Positions 1 to 5,651 of a DNA stretch of 6,523 nucleotides are shown in pieces. The DNA comes from Acidimicrobiaceae bacterium. GTDB taxonomy: Bacteria > Actinomycetota > Acidimicrobiia > Acidimicrobiales > Palsa-688. The stretch spans positions 1 through 6,523 of the forward strand of contig JAUTXM010000234.1 of the NCBI GenBank assembly GCA_030838025.1, written 5' to 3'. A program made the position numbers and the translations under genes. Below the pieces are notes generated by a model. The model was given only the letters and a program-made list of their open reading frames with translations. It did not search any database and was not told where the DNA came from. Position 1 is the stretch's first letter. Every line of letters starts with the position of its first letter.

Positions 1-2
1 TC

Positions 3-50
3 GCCGAGGCGCTGCGGGCCTTCGAGGACGTTCGATCGACGTTGGCCTGA
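3..50 (+). CDS. C-terminal tail of an upstream gene (partial)
   Basis: The frame beginning at base 3 reads AEALRAFEDVRSTLA and then a TGA stop at 48-50. Its composition is that of an amphipathic helical C-terminus and is more protein-like than the Arg/Gly-rich reading in the epimerase frame over the same bases. Only 15 codons are visible, so no family or function can be assigned. If real, it overlaps the start of the downstream epimerase, which suggests the two genes are co-transcribed and translationally coupled. It could instead be a chance open frame. Confidence 0.35.
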   Translation, partial: AEALRAFEDVRSTLA

Positions 51-937
51 CCGGAGCCACCGGCCACCTCGGCTCCCGGCTCCTGGCCCTGCTCCTCGAG
101 GACCCGGCGGTGGCGACGATCCGCTCAGTCGCCCGCCGTCCGCTCGCCACGGAGCACCCCAAGCTGGTCCACACCCAAGCGGACCTGCGGGAGGACACCG
201 CCCGGGAGGCCCTGGCGGCCGTGGACGTGCTGTTCCACCTGGGCTTCGCCCTGTGGCGGGGCCCCGACACCGCCCACGCCAACTGGGACGGGACCCGCAA
301 CGTCCTCGCGGCGCGCCCCGCACGCGTCGTGCTGGCCTCCTCCGCCGCCGTCTACGGCGCCTGGCCGGACAACCCCCTGCCCATCGGCGAGGACCACTGG
401 CCCCGCCCCAACCGCCAGTGCGCCTACGCCACCGACAAGTTGCGGGCCGAGCGGCTCTGCGTGAGCACCACCCCCACCCTGGTTCTGCGTATCGGCGCCG
501 TCCTCGGACCCCACGCCGATCCCGCGGTTGCCCAGGCGGTCAAGGGGTATCGGCTCGTGGTGCCGGCATTCAGGGGGAAAAACGAAGCGTTGCAGTTCCT
601 CGACGAGGATGACGCTGCGGCCGCCCTGCACCTGGCCGGGGCGTCCACCGCGACGGGCGTGGTCAACATCGCTCCCGCCGATTGGCTGAACGCCACGGGC
701 GTGGCGAAGGTGGCCGGGAGCCACGTGGTGCGCCTACCGGCGCGACTCCTGCTCGCGGGCTCCGAGGTGGCGTTCCGGCTGCATCAGACCCCCTTCGGCG
801 CCGATCGCGCCATCCTCATCAACGGCCCCCTCGCCCTCGACCCGGCCAAGGCGGCCAAGATCCTCGGCTGGAACGCCAAGAAGACATCGTCCGAGGTCCT
901 GGCCGCGGCCCTACGCCACGAGCGGCGGGCTTCATAG
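35..937 (+). CDS. NAD-dependent epimerase/dehydratase (extended SDR family), start uncertain
   Basis: Cytoplasmic Rossmann-fold enzyme of the extended short-chain dehydrogenase/reductase family (UDP-glucose 4-epimerase-like), probably acting on a nucleotide sugar or a steroid/isoprenoid-like alcohol; the substrate cannot be told. The nucleotide-binding motif TGATGHLG is encoded at 50-73. Counting residues from base 35, the family signature SSAAVYG begins at Ser103 and the catalytic pair is Tyr131 and Lys135 (YATDK, Tyr codon 425-427). The length of about 300 aa is normal for the family. The first canonical start in frame is GTG at 110, but that would delete the glycine-rich motif, so translation must begin earlier. 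No ATG, GTG or TTG lies between base 2 and 110 in this frame. Candidates are ATC at 35 (GAGGA at 24-28, 6 nt upstream), CTG at 47 (CTGA overlap with the upstream stop), or a start before the window. The marked start of 35 is an inference. The stop is TAG at 935-937. Confidence 0.82.
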   Translation: MDVGLTGATGHLGSRLLALLLEDPAVATIRSVARRPLATEHPKLVHTQADLREDTAREALAAVDVLFHLGFALWRGPDTAHANWDGTRNVLAARPARVVLASSAAVYGAWPDNPLPIGEDHWPRPNRQCAYATDKLRAERLCVSTTPTLVLRIGAVLGPHADPAVAQAVKGYRLVVPAFRGKNEALQFLDEDDAAAALHLAGASTATGVVNIAPADWLNATGVAKVAGSHVVRLPARLLLAGSEVAFRLHQTPFGADRAILINGPLALDPAKAAKILGWNAKKTSSEVLAAALRHERRAS

Positions 938-979
938 CACTACATGACCGCCACAGGACATGAACTGCTAGGAAAGGAC

Positions 980-1016
980 GTCCGGGGGAGCGCCGGCACG
1001 GCAAAGGGCCCCCGAC
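980..1016. repeat. Imperfect inverted repeat in the gap after the epimerase
   Basis: GTCcGGGGG at 980-988 can pair with CCCCCGAC at 1009-1016, giving an 8-bp GC-rich stem with one bulged base and a 20-nt loop. The perfect 8-bp palindrome GGACGTCC (976-983) overlaps its left arm. No T-run follows, so it is not a classical intrinsic terminator. It sits just upstream of the putative -10 of the next operon and could slow read-through from the epimerase, be an operator, or be a by-product of high GC content. Confidence 0.25.
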
Positions 1017-1020
1017 GCTC

Positions 1021-1026
1021 TAGCCT
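1021..1026 (+). promoter_or_regulatory. Possible -10 element for a leaderless transcript of the reductase operon
   Basis: TAGCCT matches the actinobacterial -10 pattern TANNNT and ends 7 nt before the ATG at 1034. This would place the transcription start at or one base before the start codon. No Shine-Dalgarno-like sequence lies in the preceding bases (CTCGCTTGA), which fits leaderless translation, a common mode in actinobacteria. No convincing -35 is visible. A six-base pattern with three fixed positions can occur by chance. Confidence 0.35.
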
Positions 1027-1033
1027 CGCTTGA

Positions 1034-2269
1034 ATGTTGCGGGCCGACGTCGCCGTCGTGGGAGGGGGGCCGGCCGGCGTTGCCGCGGCCATCACCCTGG
1101 CCCGGGCCGGGCGCGACGTGGTGTTGTTCGACAAGGCCCGATTCCCCCGCGACAAGTGTTGCGGCGACGGGCTGACAACCGGGGCGCTCCGGCGCTACGA
1201 GCGTTTGGGGCTGCGCCCCGACGCGGTCGGGTCCTGGCAGCCGGTCACCGAAACGTGGATTCGCTCGCCCTCCGGACGAACGGTGCGGTTTGCGCTCCCC
1301 GCAACCGGTGGCGTGTTTGCCGCGGTCGCCCGGCGAAGCGATCTCGATGCCGCGTTCGTCGACGTCGCACGGGCCGCAGGCGTCAAGGTCTACGACGGCC
1401 ACGCCGTCACTGACGCCGCACAGCACCACGACCTGGTGGAGCTCGAAGTCGACGGTGTGGGACCGGTCCTCACCCGCTACGCCGTGGCGGCCGACGGCAT
1501 GTGGTCGCCCCTTCGCAAGAAGCTCGGGGTCAGCGACGAGGCCGGGTACCTCGGCGAGTGGCACGCCCTCCGGCAGTACTTCACCGATGTCGACGCCGCC
1601 GCCGCCCACCAACTCTGGGTCTGGTTCGACGCCGATCTCCTCCCTGGCTACGCCTGGTCATTCCCCCTGCCCGGCGGGCGCGCCAATGTCGGCTTCGGGA
1701 TACACCGCTCGGCCGGGAAACCCACCCACGAGATGAAGGCCCAGTGGGCCGACGTCCTGCAGCGCCCGCACGTCCGGGCTGTCCTCGGGCCCGACGCCCG
1801 GCCCGAGGCGCCGACGAAGGCCTGGCCCATACCGGCCCGAATCGGCGCCACCCAGCTGACGGCCGGCAGGGTCCTCTTCGTGGGCGACGCCGCCCGGGCC
1901 ACCGACACCTTGACCGGTGAAGGGATCGGCCAAGCCCTGGAAACCGGCGAACTGGCGGGGCACGCAGTCATCGCGGGCGGGCCCCACAGGCCCAGCCTGG
2001 TGGCCGACAGCTACCGCCATCACGTCCTGGCGGGCATGGGCGCCGACGACCGGCTGGCCACGGCGCTTTCCCGAAGCCTTCGCCACCGCAAAGGGGTCCG
2101 GGCGGCGGTGCGCGTCGCCGGGGCCAATGACTGGACCCGCCGCAACTTCGTGCGCTGGATGTTCGAGGACTATCCCCGGGCGGTGCTCGCCACGCCGCAC
2201 CGCTGGCAGCGCAGCATGCTTCATGGCCCCGGCGCCTACCTTCCCGACAAGTCCGGGCCGGGCCGCTGA
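1034..2269 (+). CDS. Geranylgeranyl reductase family FAD-dependent oxidoreductase
   Basis: Flavoprotein of the geranylgeranyl reductase (GGR) family, which saturates double bonds of prenyl chains in lipids, chlorophyll side chains or, in mycobacteria, menaquinone (MenJ). The 411-aa length is typical. The N-terminal FAD-binding motif GGGPAG is at residues 10-15, with the acidic ribose-binding residue Asp33. The family motif PRDKCCGDGL spans 38-47, AADGMWSPLR 152-161, the core strand region YAWSFPLPGG 206-215, and the second FAD motif GDAA 284-287, followed by the Gly-rich TGEGIGQAL at 294-302. There is no signal peptide; these enzymes are cytoplasmic or peripheral at the membrane. The ATG lacks a ribosome binding site and may be leaderless. 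The stop TGA (2267-2269) is followed immediately by the ATG of the kinase gene, so the two are translationally coupled. A menaquinone-tailoring role is possible; other relatives include flavin-dependent monooxygenases and halogenases. The family is secure, the substrate is not. Confidence 0.92.
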   Translation: MLRADVAVVGGGPAGVAAAITLARAGRDVVLFDKARFPRDKCCGDGLTTGALRRYERLGLRPDAVGSWQPVTETWIRSPSGRTVRFALPATGGVFAAVARRSDLDAAFVDVARAAGVKVYDGHAVTDAAQHHDLVELEVDGVGPVLTRYAVAADGMWSPLRKKLGVSDEAGYLGEWHALRQYFTDVDAAAAHQLWVWFDADLLPGYAWSFPLPGGRANVGFGIHRSAGKPTHEMKAQWADVLQRPHVRAVLGPDARPEAPTKAWPIPARIGATQLTAGRVLFVGDAARATDTLTGEGIGQALETGELAGHAVIAGGPHRPSLVADSYRHHVLAGMGADDRLATALSRSLRHRKGVRAAVRVAGANDWTRRNFVRWMFEDYPRAVLATPHRWQRSMLHGPGAYLPDKSGPGR

Positions 2270-3661
2270 ATGCGGACCGTCTCACCCGTCGAGCCGACTG
2301 CCGCGGCGCCGCCCGCCCAGGAGTTCGCATTCACACCGCCGCCGCGCCCGGCGAGTGGCCGGCGCATCACGGTCCGCTCGGCGGTCGTGACCTTCGTCGC
2401 GGCCGACCTGGCGGCGGTGATCCTGATCACCATCGGGGTTGCCTGGCTGGTGAGCCGCAGCGCGACCGCCGGGGCGGTGCGAGACGCCCGGGATCTCACC
2501 GTCGCCGAGGGTCGGGCGGCCGTCTGGCCGCTTCTCACCGATGGTGTCGTCCACGGCGATCCCGGAGCGCTCGCAGCCTTGGACCAAGTCGTCAAGACCC
2601 GAGTCCTCTCCGACCGACTGGTCCGGGTCAAGATCTGGTCGGCCGGCGGGACGATCCTCTACTCGGACGAGCCCCGCCTGATCGGCCAGCACTACGGCCT
2701 CGACCATGACGACGCCAAAGCCCTGACCAGCGGCAATCCTGAGGCCGGCGTGTCCAACCTGGCGGCGCCTGAGAACCTGTACGAGCGCCAGTTCAAGAAG
2801 CTGCTCCAGGTTTACGACGGGCTGCGCACCAGCGGCGGCCAGCCGGTCCTCTTCGAGGCCTACATCAAGTTCTCCTCGGTCACCGCCGACAGCCACCGGG
2901 CGTTCGTCTCGGTCCTGCCCGCCATGCTCGCCGGGCTGCTGCTGCTGTTCCTCGCCCAAGTTCCGTTGGCGTGGGCCATGGCCCGGCGCCTCGAAACGGG
3001 ACAGATCGAGCAGCAACGGCTTCTGCAGCGGGCGATCAGCTCGGCCGATGTCGAGCGCCGGCACATTGCTGCCGACCTGCACGATGGACCGGTCCAGGCC
3101 CTGGCGGGAACGGCGCTGTCACTCACGGCCGCCGCCGAGCACGCCAGCACCGCGGGGCTGTCCGATGTGGCAGCGACGGTGTCACGGGCGGCGGGCGAGC
3201 TTCGGCAGGGCATCCGGGACCTCCGGACCCTTATCGTCGCGATCGCACCACCTCGCCTGCACGACGAAGGCCTGGCCGTCGCCCTGCAGGATCTGGTGTC
3301 GCCGCTGCGGGCCCGCGGCGTCGAGGTCTCCGTCACGATCCCCGACCGCATCGACTTGCCCCGCGGCGTCGAGGCGCTCGCCTACCGGACGGCGCAGGAG
3401 GCGATCCGCAACATCGGCCGCCACGCATCGACGGCACACCGAGTTACGGTGACGGTGACCCAGCCCGAGGGCAGGTTCCATCTCGAGATCGCGGACGACG
3501 GCCCGGGCTTCAGCCCCGCGACCGTCGATGCCCACTCTGCCCAAGGCCATGTGGGGCTGCACCTGCTCGGCGAGCTGGCCGGTGACGCCGGCGGGCGCCT
3601 TGACGTGCACTCCGATGGCCACACCGGCACCCGCCTCCGACTGGAGTTGCCCATCTCATGA
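2270..3661 (+). CDS. NarL-family sensor histidine kinase (Cache-like sensor, HisKA_3, HATPase)
   Basis: Membrane-bound sensor kinase that autophosphorylates on His and passes the phosphate to a response regulator. A Pro/Ala-rich cytoplasmic N-terminus (about 1-35) precedes TM1 (about 38-61). The extracytoplasmic sensor region (about 63-211) contains VKIWSAGGTILYSDEP at 120-135, which resembles a single-Cache/PAS-like fold. TM2 is about 212-236. The HisKA_3 dimerisation helix carries ADLHDGPVQ with phosphoacceptor His271. The HATPase domain has the N-box QEAIRNIGRHA (Asn381), G1 DDGPGF (409-414), G2 GHVGL (426-430) and the closing GTRLRLELP (453-461). All catalytic motifs look intact. The ATG abuts the reductase stop and has no clear Shine-Dalgarno, so translation likely depends on coupling. 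Its TGA overlaps the ATG of the regulator gene (ATGA, 3658-3661), marking that gene as the cognate partner. The ligand is unknown. Confidence 0.95.
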   Translation: MRTVSPVEPTAAAPPAQEFAFTPPPRPASGRRITVRSAVVTFVAADLAAVILITIGVAWLVSRSATAGAVRDARDLTVAEGRAAVWPLLTDGVVHGDPGALAALDQVVKTRVLSDRLVRVKIWSAGGTILYSDEPRLIGQHYGLDHDDAKALTSGNPEAGVSNLAAPENLYERQFKKLLQVYDGLRTSGGQPVLFEAYIKFSSVTADSHRAFVSVLPAMLAGLLLLFLAQVPLAWAMARRLETGQIEQQRLLQRAISSADVERRHIAADLHDGPVQALAGTALSLTAAAEHASTAGLSDVAATVSRAAGELRQGIRDLRTLIVAIAPPRLHDEGLAVALQDLVSPLRARGVEVSVTIPDRIDLPRGVEALAYRTAQEAIRNIGRHASTAHRVTVTVTQPEGRFHLEIADDGPGFSPATVDAHSAQGHVGLHLLGELAGDAGGRLDVHSDGHTGTRLRLELPIS

Positions 3662-4287
3662 TCCGGATCCTGATTGCCGACGACCACGAGGTGGTCAGGC
3701 GAGGTCTCGGCCAGCTCTTCGGCAGTGTCGACGACATCGAGGTGATCGCCGAGGCGTCCAACGGGGCCGAAGCCGCGGAGCGGGCCGCAGCCCAGGTCCC
3801 CGACGTGGTGCTCATGGACCTGTCCATGCCCGAGGTGGACGGGGTGGAAGGGACCCGCCGGATCAGGGCGGCACAGCCGGACCTGCCGGTCGTGATCCTC
3901 ACGTCGTTCTCCGAGCGCGACCGGATCCTCGATGCCATCGACGCCGGCGCGGTGGGCTATCTGTTGAAGGACGCCGAGCCCGACGAGCTGCTCCGCGGCG
4001 TGCGGTCGGCCGCCCAAGGCGAGTCGCCGTTTTCCCCCAAGGCCGCCAGGGCCCTCCTCCAGCTCGGCAGCCAGCGCAAGGCGGCCGAGGAGTTGACTCC
4101 TCGGGAGCGAGAGATCCTGGCGGCGCTGTGCTCCGGCCTGGCCAACAAGCAGATCGCCCGTCGGCTCGGGATCTCCGAGAAAACGGTCAAGTCCCATCTC
4201 ACCCGGGTGTTCAGTCGGATCGGCGTCCAGGATCGCACCCAGGCGGCGCTCTGGGCGGAACGCCACGGACTCGGAGCTACGAGCTAA
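3658..4287 (+). CDS. NarL/FixJ-type response regulator (receiver + LuxR HTH)
   Basis: DNA-binding response regulator and presumed partner of the kinase encoded directly upstream. The receiver domain (about 1-118) has the acidic pocket Asp8/Asp9, phosphoacceptor Asp54 (in LMDLSMP), the switch residue Thr82 and the conserved Lys104 (in YLLKD). A linker of about 25 residues leads to the LuxR-type helix-turn-helix (about 146-203), recognisable from LTPREREIL and ISEKTVKSHLTRVF. The 209-aa length is standard and no key residue is missing. GGAG at 3643-3646, 11 nt before the ATG, could serve as ribosome binding site in addition to the 4-bp overlap with the kinase gene. Its TAA stop (4285-4287) overlaps the TAG of the convergent gene. 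Targets are unknown; the palindromes in the 5445-5665 region are candidates but the link is inferred. Confidence 0.97.
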   Translation: MIRILIADDHEVVRRGLGQLFGSVDDIEVIAEASNGAEAAERAAAQVPDVVLMDLSMPEVDGVEGTRRIRAAQPDLPVVILTSFSERDRILDAIDAGAVGYLLKDAEPDELLRGVRSAAQGESPFSPKAARALLQLGSQRKAAEELTPREREILAALCSGLANKQIARRLGISEKTVKSHLTRVFSRIGVQDRTQAALWAERHGLGATS

Positions 4288-5444
4288 GCGTGCGCTCCCC
4301 CGCCTGAGGGTGACGTGGTGGACGGCCCGCCCCGAGAGCCTCCGTCCCCTCGACCGCCTCCGCCTTGGCCGCCCCTGCCGGAGGTATCGGGTGTGGTCGT
4401 CGCCGGCGAAGCAACGGCAGGAACCGTTGTCGTGGATGCGGGCCCCGGTCCTCGACCGCCGCTCGTCGTGCCGTTTTCGTCACCGCCGCCGCCTCCCGGT
4501 CCGCGGTGATCGATGGTGGCCGGCGGGGCGGGCGCCGGTGCGGGGGCCGGCGTCGCCACAGGCCCGCCATTGGTGCTCGGAGATCCGACCGGTGCCAGGC
4601 GCTGTTGGGCGCGGTCGAGCGCGGTCGCGACCCCCAGTCGAGTCTGGTCCGACGAGCTCAGTGTGCCGAGTCGTCCCCGGAGCCGATCGGCGGCCGCCGC
4701 GATCTCGTTCGAGTCACCGCTGCGCAACGCCGCATCGAGACGTGCCAGATCGTGACGAGCGTCGTCCGGACCGACCTGTTCCGGGGTCGGGAGTCCGACG
4801 AATCGAGCCGCTGCTTGGATAGGAGGCGGGAGCCTGCCTTCACTGGCGGCCGCGGCGCCGGTGATCCCGAGCATCACGACCGCGGCCACCCCGGCGGTGA
4901 GGCGGACCGGCCACCGGCGACCCCGCGTCCGGCCACCGATCGGGACGACGTTCCCACGGCCGGCATCACCGGGGGCGCCAGCGTCGAGGGCGGGCACCTC
5001 CACGAGCCGGGGCCGGGGACCGGCCCGCGCAGATTCGAGGGCCGCGAGCAGCACGCCGGGCGGAGCGTCTTTCAACACGTGGCCCGCGGCACCTGCAGCA
5101 ACCGCTTCCGCGATTCGCTCCCGATCGGCCCACGCCGTGAACAGCAGCACCGCAGGCGGATCTGCGAGTCCGGCGATCTCCCGAGTGGCGTCGACACCGT
5201 CCATGACCGGCATCGACAGATCCATAAGGATCAGATCAGGCGCCAAGCGGGAGGCGAGTTCGACCGCCTCGTGCCCGTCGGCCGCTTCGCCGACCACCAC
5301 GAACTCCTTTCGGGTACCGATCAGGCCGATGACGCCTGCACGGACACCCGCATGATCATCGACTACCAGGACCCGCGCCGGCTCAGCCGGTCTTTCCCCC
5401 GGCGGTCGGTCCGGCGAAGGTAGTTGATCGTCGGGTGGATTCAC
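4284..5444 (-). CDS. Membrane-tethered receiver-domain protein: REC, one TM, extracytoplasmic helical region and Pro/Gly/Thr-rich tail
   Basis: The first 22 residues are Pro-rich. A complete NarL-type receiver follows (about 23-140): acidic pocket Asp29/Asp30, phosphoacceptor Asp75 in LMDLSMP, switch Thr103 and Lys125 in HVLKD. Where a LuxR HTH would be expected there is a linker with a basic patch (GRTRGRR, 171-177) and then one hydrophobic segment (about 179-202). The basic patch puts the receiver in the cytoplasm and the C-terminus outside. Next comes a charged, probably helical region (about 203-285) that opens with LPPPIQAAARFVGLPTP. From memory, this resembles segments after the TM of actinobacterial membrane-anchored regulators such as anti-sigma-factor-like proteins. 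The last 100 residues are low-complexity Pro/Ala, Gly and Thr. The frame is continuous, so this is a fusion and not a broken regulator. The GTG start has GGAGAGAG 10 nt upstream. Function unknown: possible phosphate sink or transmembrane signalling module. The domain reading is secure, the role is not. Confidence 0.9.
   Translation of the reverse strand: MNPPDDQLPSPDRPPGERPAEPARVLVVDDHAGVRAGVIGLIGTRKEFVVVGEAADGHEAVELASRLAPDLILMDLSMPVMDGVDATREIAGLADPPAVLLFTAWADRERIAEAVAAGAAGHVLKDAPPGVLLAALESARAGPRPRLVEVPALDAGAPGDAGRGNVVPIGGRTRGRRWPVRLTAGVAAVVMLGITGAAAASEGRLPPPIQAAARFVGLPTPEQVGPDDARHDLARLDAALRSGDSNEIAAAADRLRGRLGTLSSSDQTRLGVATALDRAQQRLAPVGSPSTNGGPVATPAPAPAPAPPATIDHRGPGGGGGDENGTTSGGRGPGPASTTTVPAVASPATTTPDTSGRGGQGGGGRGDGGSRGGPSTTSPSGGGAHA
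4287..4586 (-). other. Low-complexity Pro/Gly/Thr-rich tail of the tethered receiver protein
   Basis: Residues 287-386 contain an (Ala-Pro) run at 300-307, Gly runs at 317-321 and 360-364, and Thr/Ser/Pro stretches around 337-353 and 374-380. There is no second membrane segment and no LPXTG sorting motif. Given the predicted topology, the tail lies outside the membrane and could extend through the cell wall or be O-mannosylated, as Thr/Pro-rich tails can be in actinobacteria. It ends in Gly-Gly-Ala-His-Ala. Confidence 0.7.
4839..4910 (-). other. Single transmembrane segment of the tethered receiver protein
   Basis: Codons for residues about 179-202 encode an uninterrupted hydrophobic stretch (PVRLTAGVAAVVMLGITGAA, then small residues). 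It follows several arginines (171-177) and precedes a charged, proline-containing region. By the positive-inside rule the receiver is cytoplasmic and the C-terminal 180 residues are extracytoplasmic. Confidence 0.8.
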
Positions 5445-5454
5445 GGCTCAGCGT

Positions 5455-5462
5455 CTCTCTCC
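5455..5462 (-). promoter_or_regulatory. Ribosome binding site of the tethered receiver gene
   Basis: On the minus strand GGAGAGAG lies 10 nt upstream of the GTG at 5444-5442. It is the best Shine-Dalgarno-like purine run in the region and supports GTG as the start. The start also leaves about 22 residues before the first receiver strand. Confidence 0.5.
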
Positions 5463-5473
5463 ACCCAGTGTCG

Positions 5474-5503
5474 ACCATCGGAACTCGTCACACCATCCGT
5501 CAA
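5474..5503 (-). promoter_or_regulatory. Candidate promoter of the tethered receiver gene
   Basis: On the minus strand TTGACG (5503-5498) matches the -35 consensus in five of six bases. After an 18-bp spacer comes GATGGT (5479-5474), a weak -10 match with A at position 2 and T at position 6. Transcription would begin near 5467 and leave a short leader holding the Shine-Dalgarno. The palindrome at 5503-5518 lies directly upstream of the -35, and the -10 overlaps an ACCAT element, so a regulator binding here could act on this promoter. Inferred from pattern only. Confidence 0.4.
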
Positions 5504-5518
5504 TGGTCGTAAGACCAT
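5503..5518. promoter_or_regulatory. Palindromic operator candidate 1
   Basis: ATGGTC-GTAA-GACCAT is an inverted repeat with perfect 6-bp arms around a 4-bp centre. It shares 13 of 14 bases with operator candidate 2 (GGTCGTAAGACCAT at 5505-5518 against GGTCGTACGACCAT at 5559-5572), 54 bp away, about five helical turns. The repeat of a palindrome argues for a dimeric transcription factor. The local response regulator is one candidate. The TGGTC/GACCA arms also recall FadR-type GntR operators, although the spacing differs. Confidence 0.5.
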
Positions 5519-5558
5519 CAATCGGACAATCCGCCCAGACCATGACTGGTAGCCAGAA

Positions 5559-5570
5559 GGTCGTACGACC
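5559..5570. promoter_or_regulatory. Palindromic operator candidate 2
   Basis: GGTCGTACGACC is a perfect 12-bp palindrome and extends rightwards into ACCAT in the same way as candidate 1. It lies about 95 bp upstream of the secreted-protein start and 10 bp upstream of a weak -35/-10 pair (TTGTAG 5581-5586, GATCCT 5604-5609, 17-bp spacer). The two operators are thus placed upstream of each of the two divergent promoters, which would suit a shared activator. A hairpin in an RNA leader is an alternative if transcription starts further upstream. Confidence 0.5.
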
Positions 5571-5651
5571 ATTGGCCGTCTTGTAGCCGCACCGGCCAGG
5601 GCAGATCCTTCGACAGGAGCCTCTCAGCGTGGGCGGCCCCGGAACGCTCGA

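Noticed and set aside
110..937. GTG at 110 as the true start of the epimerase
   Set aside because: It would remove the TGATGHLG nucleotide-binding motif and the first beta strand that are plainly encoded in the same frame just upstream.
968..1612. Minus-strand open frame (214 codons) opposite the reductase N-terminus
   Set aside because: The plus strand carries the FAD-binding and GGR family motifs. The minus product resembles no family and looks like a codon-bias shadow.
2282..3082. Minus-strand open frame (266 codons) opposite the kinase N-terminal half
   Set aside because: Low-information Arg/Gly/Gln-rich translation with no motif; the plus strand has TM segments and the start of the HisKA_3 domain here.
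3382..4266. Minus-strand open frame (294 codons) across the kinase and regulator genes
   Set aside because: It lies opposite two well-supported genes with complete catalytic motifs and has no domain signature of its own.
4288..4330. Intrinsic terminator downstream of the response regulator
   Set aside because: No stable stem followed by a T-run is present; the sequence is coding for the convergent gene.
4365..5423. Long plus-strand open frame (352 codons) opposite the tethered receiver gene
   Set aside because: The product is extremely Arg/Gly-rich with no recognisable motif, while the minus strand encodes an intact receiver domain. It is a shadow typical of high-GC DNA.
5503..5572. Paired palindromes as a CRISPR array or attachment site
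   Set aside because: There are only two full copies, with a 54-bp period, short palindromic cores and no nearby cas, integrase or transposase gene. An operator pair explains them better.
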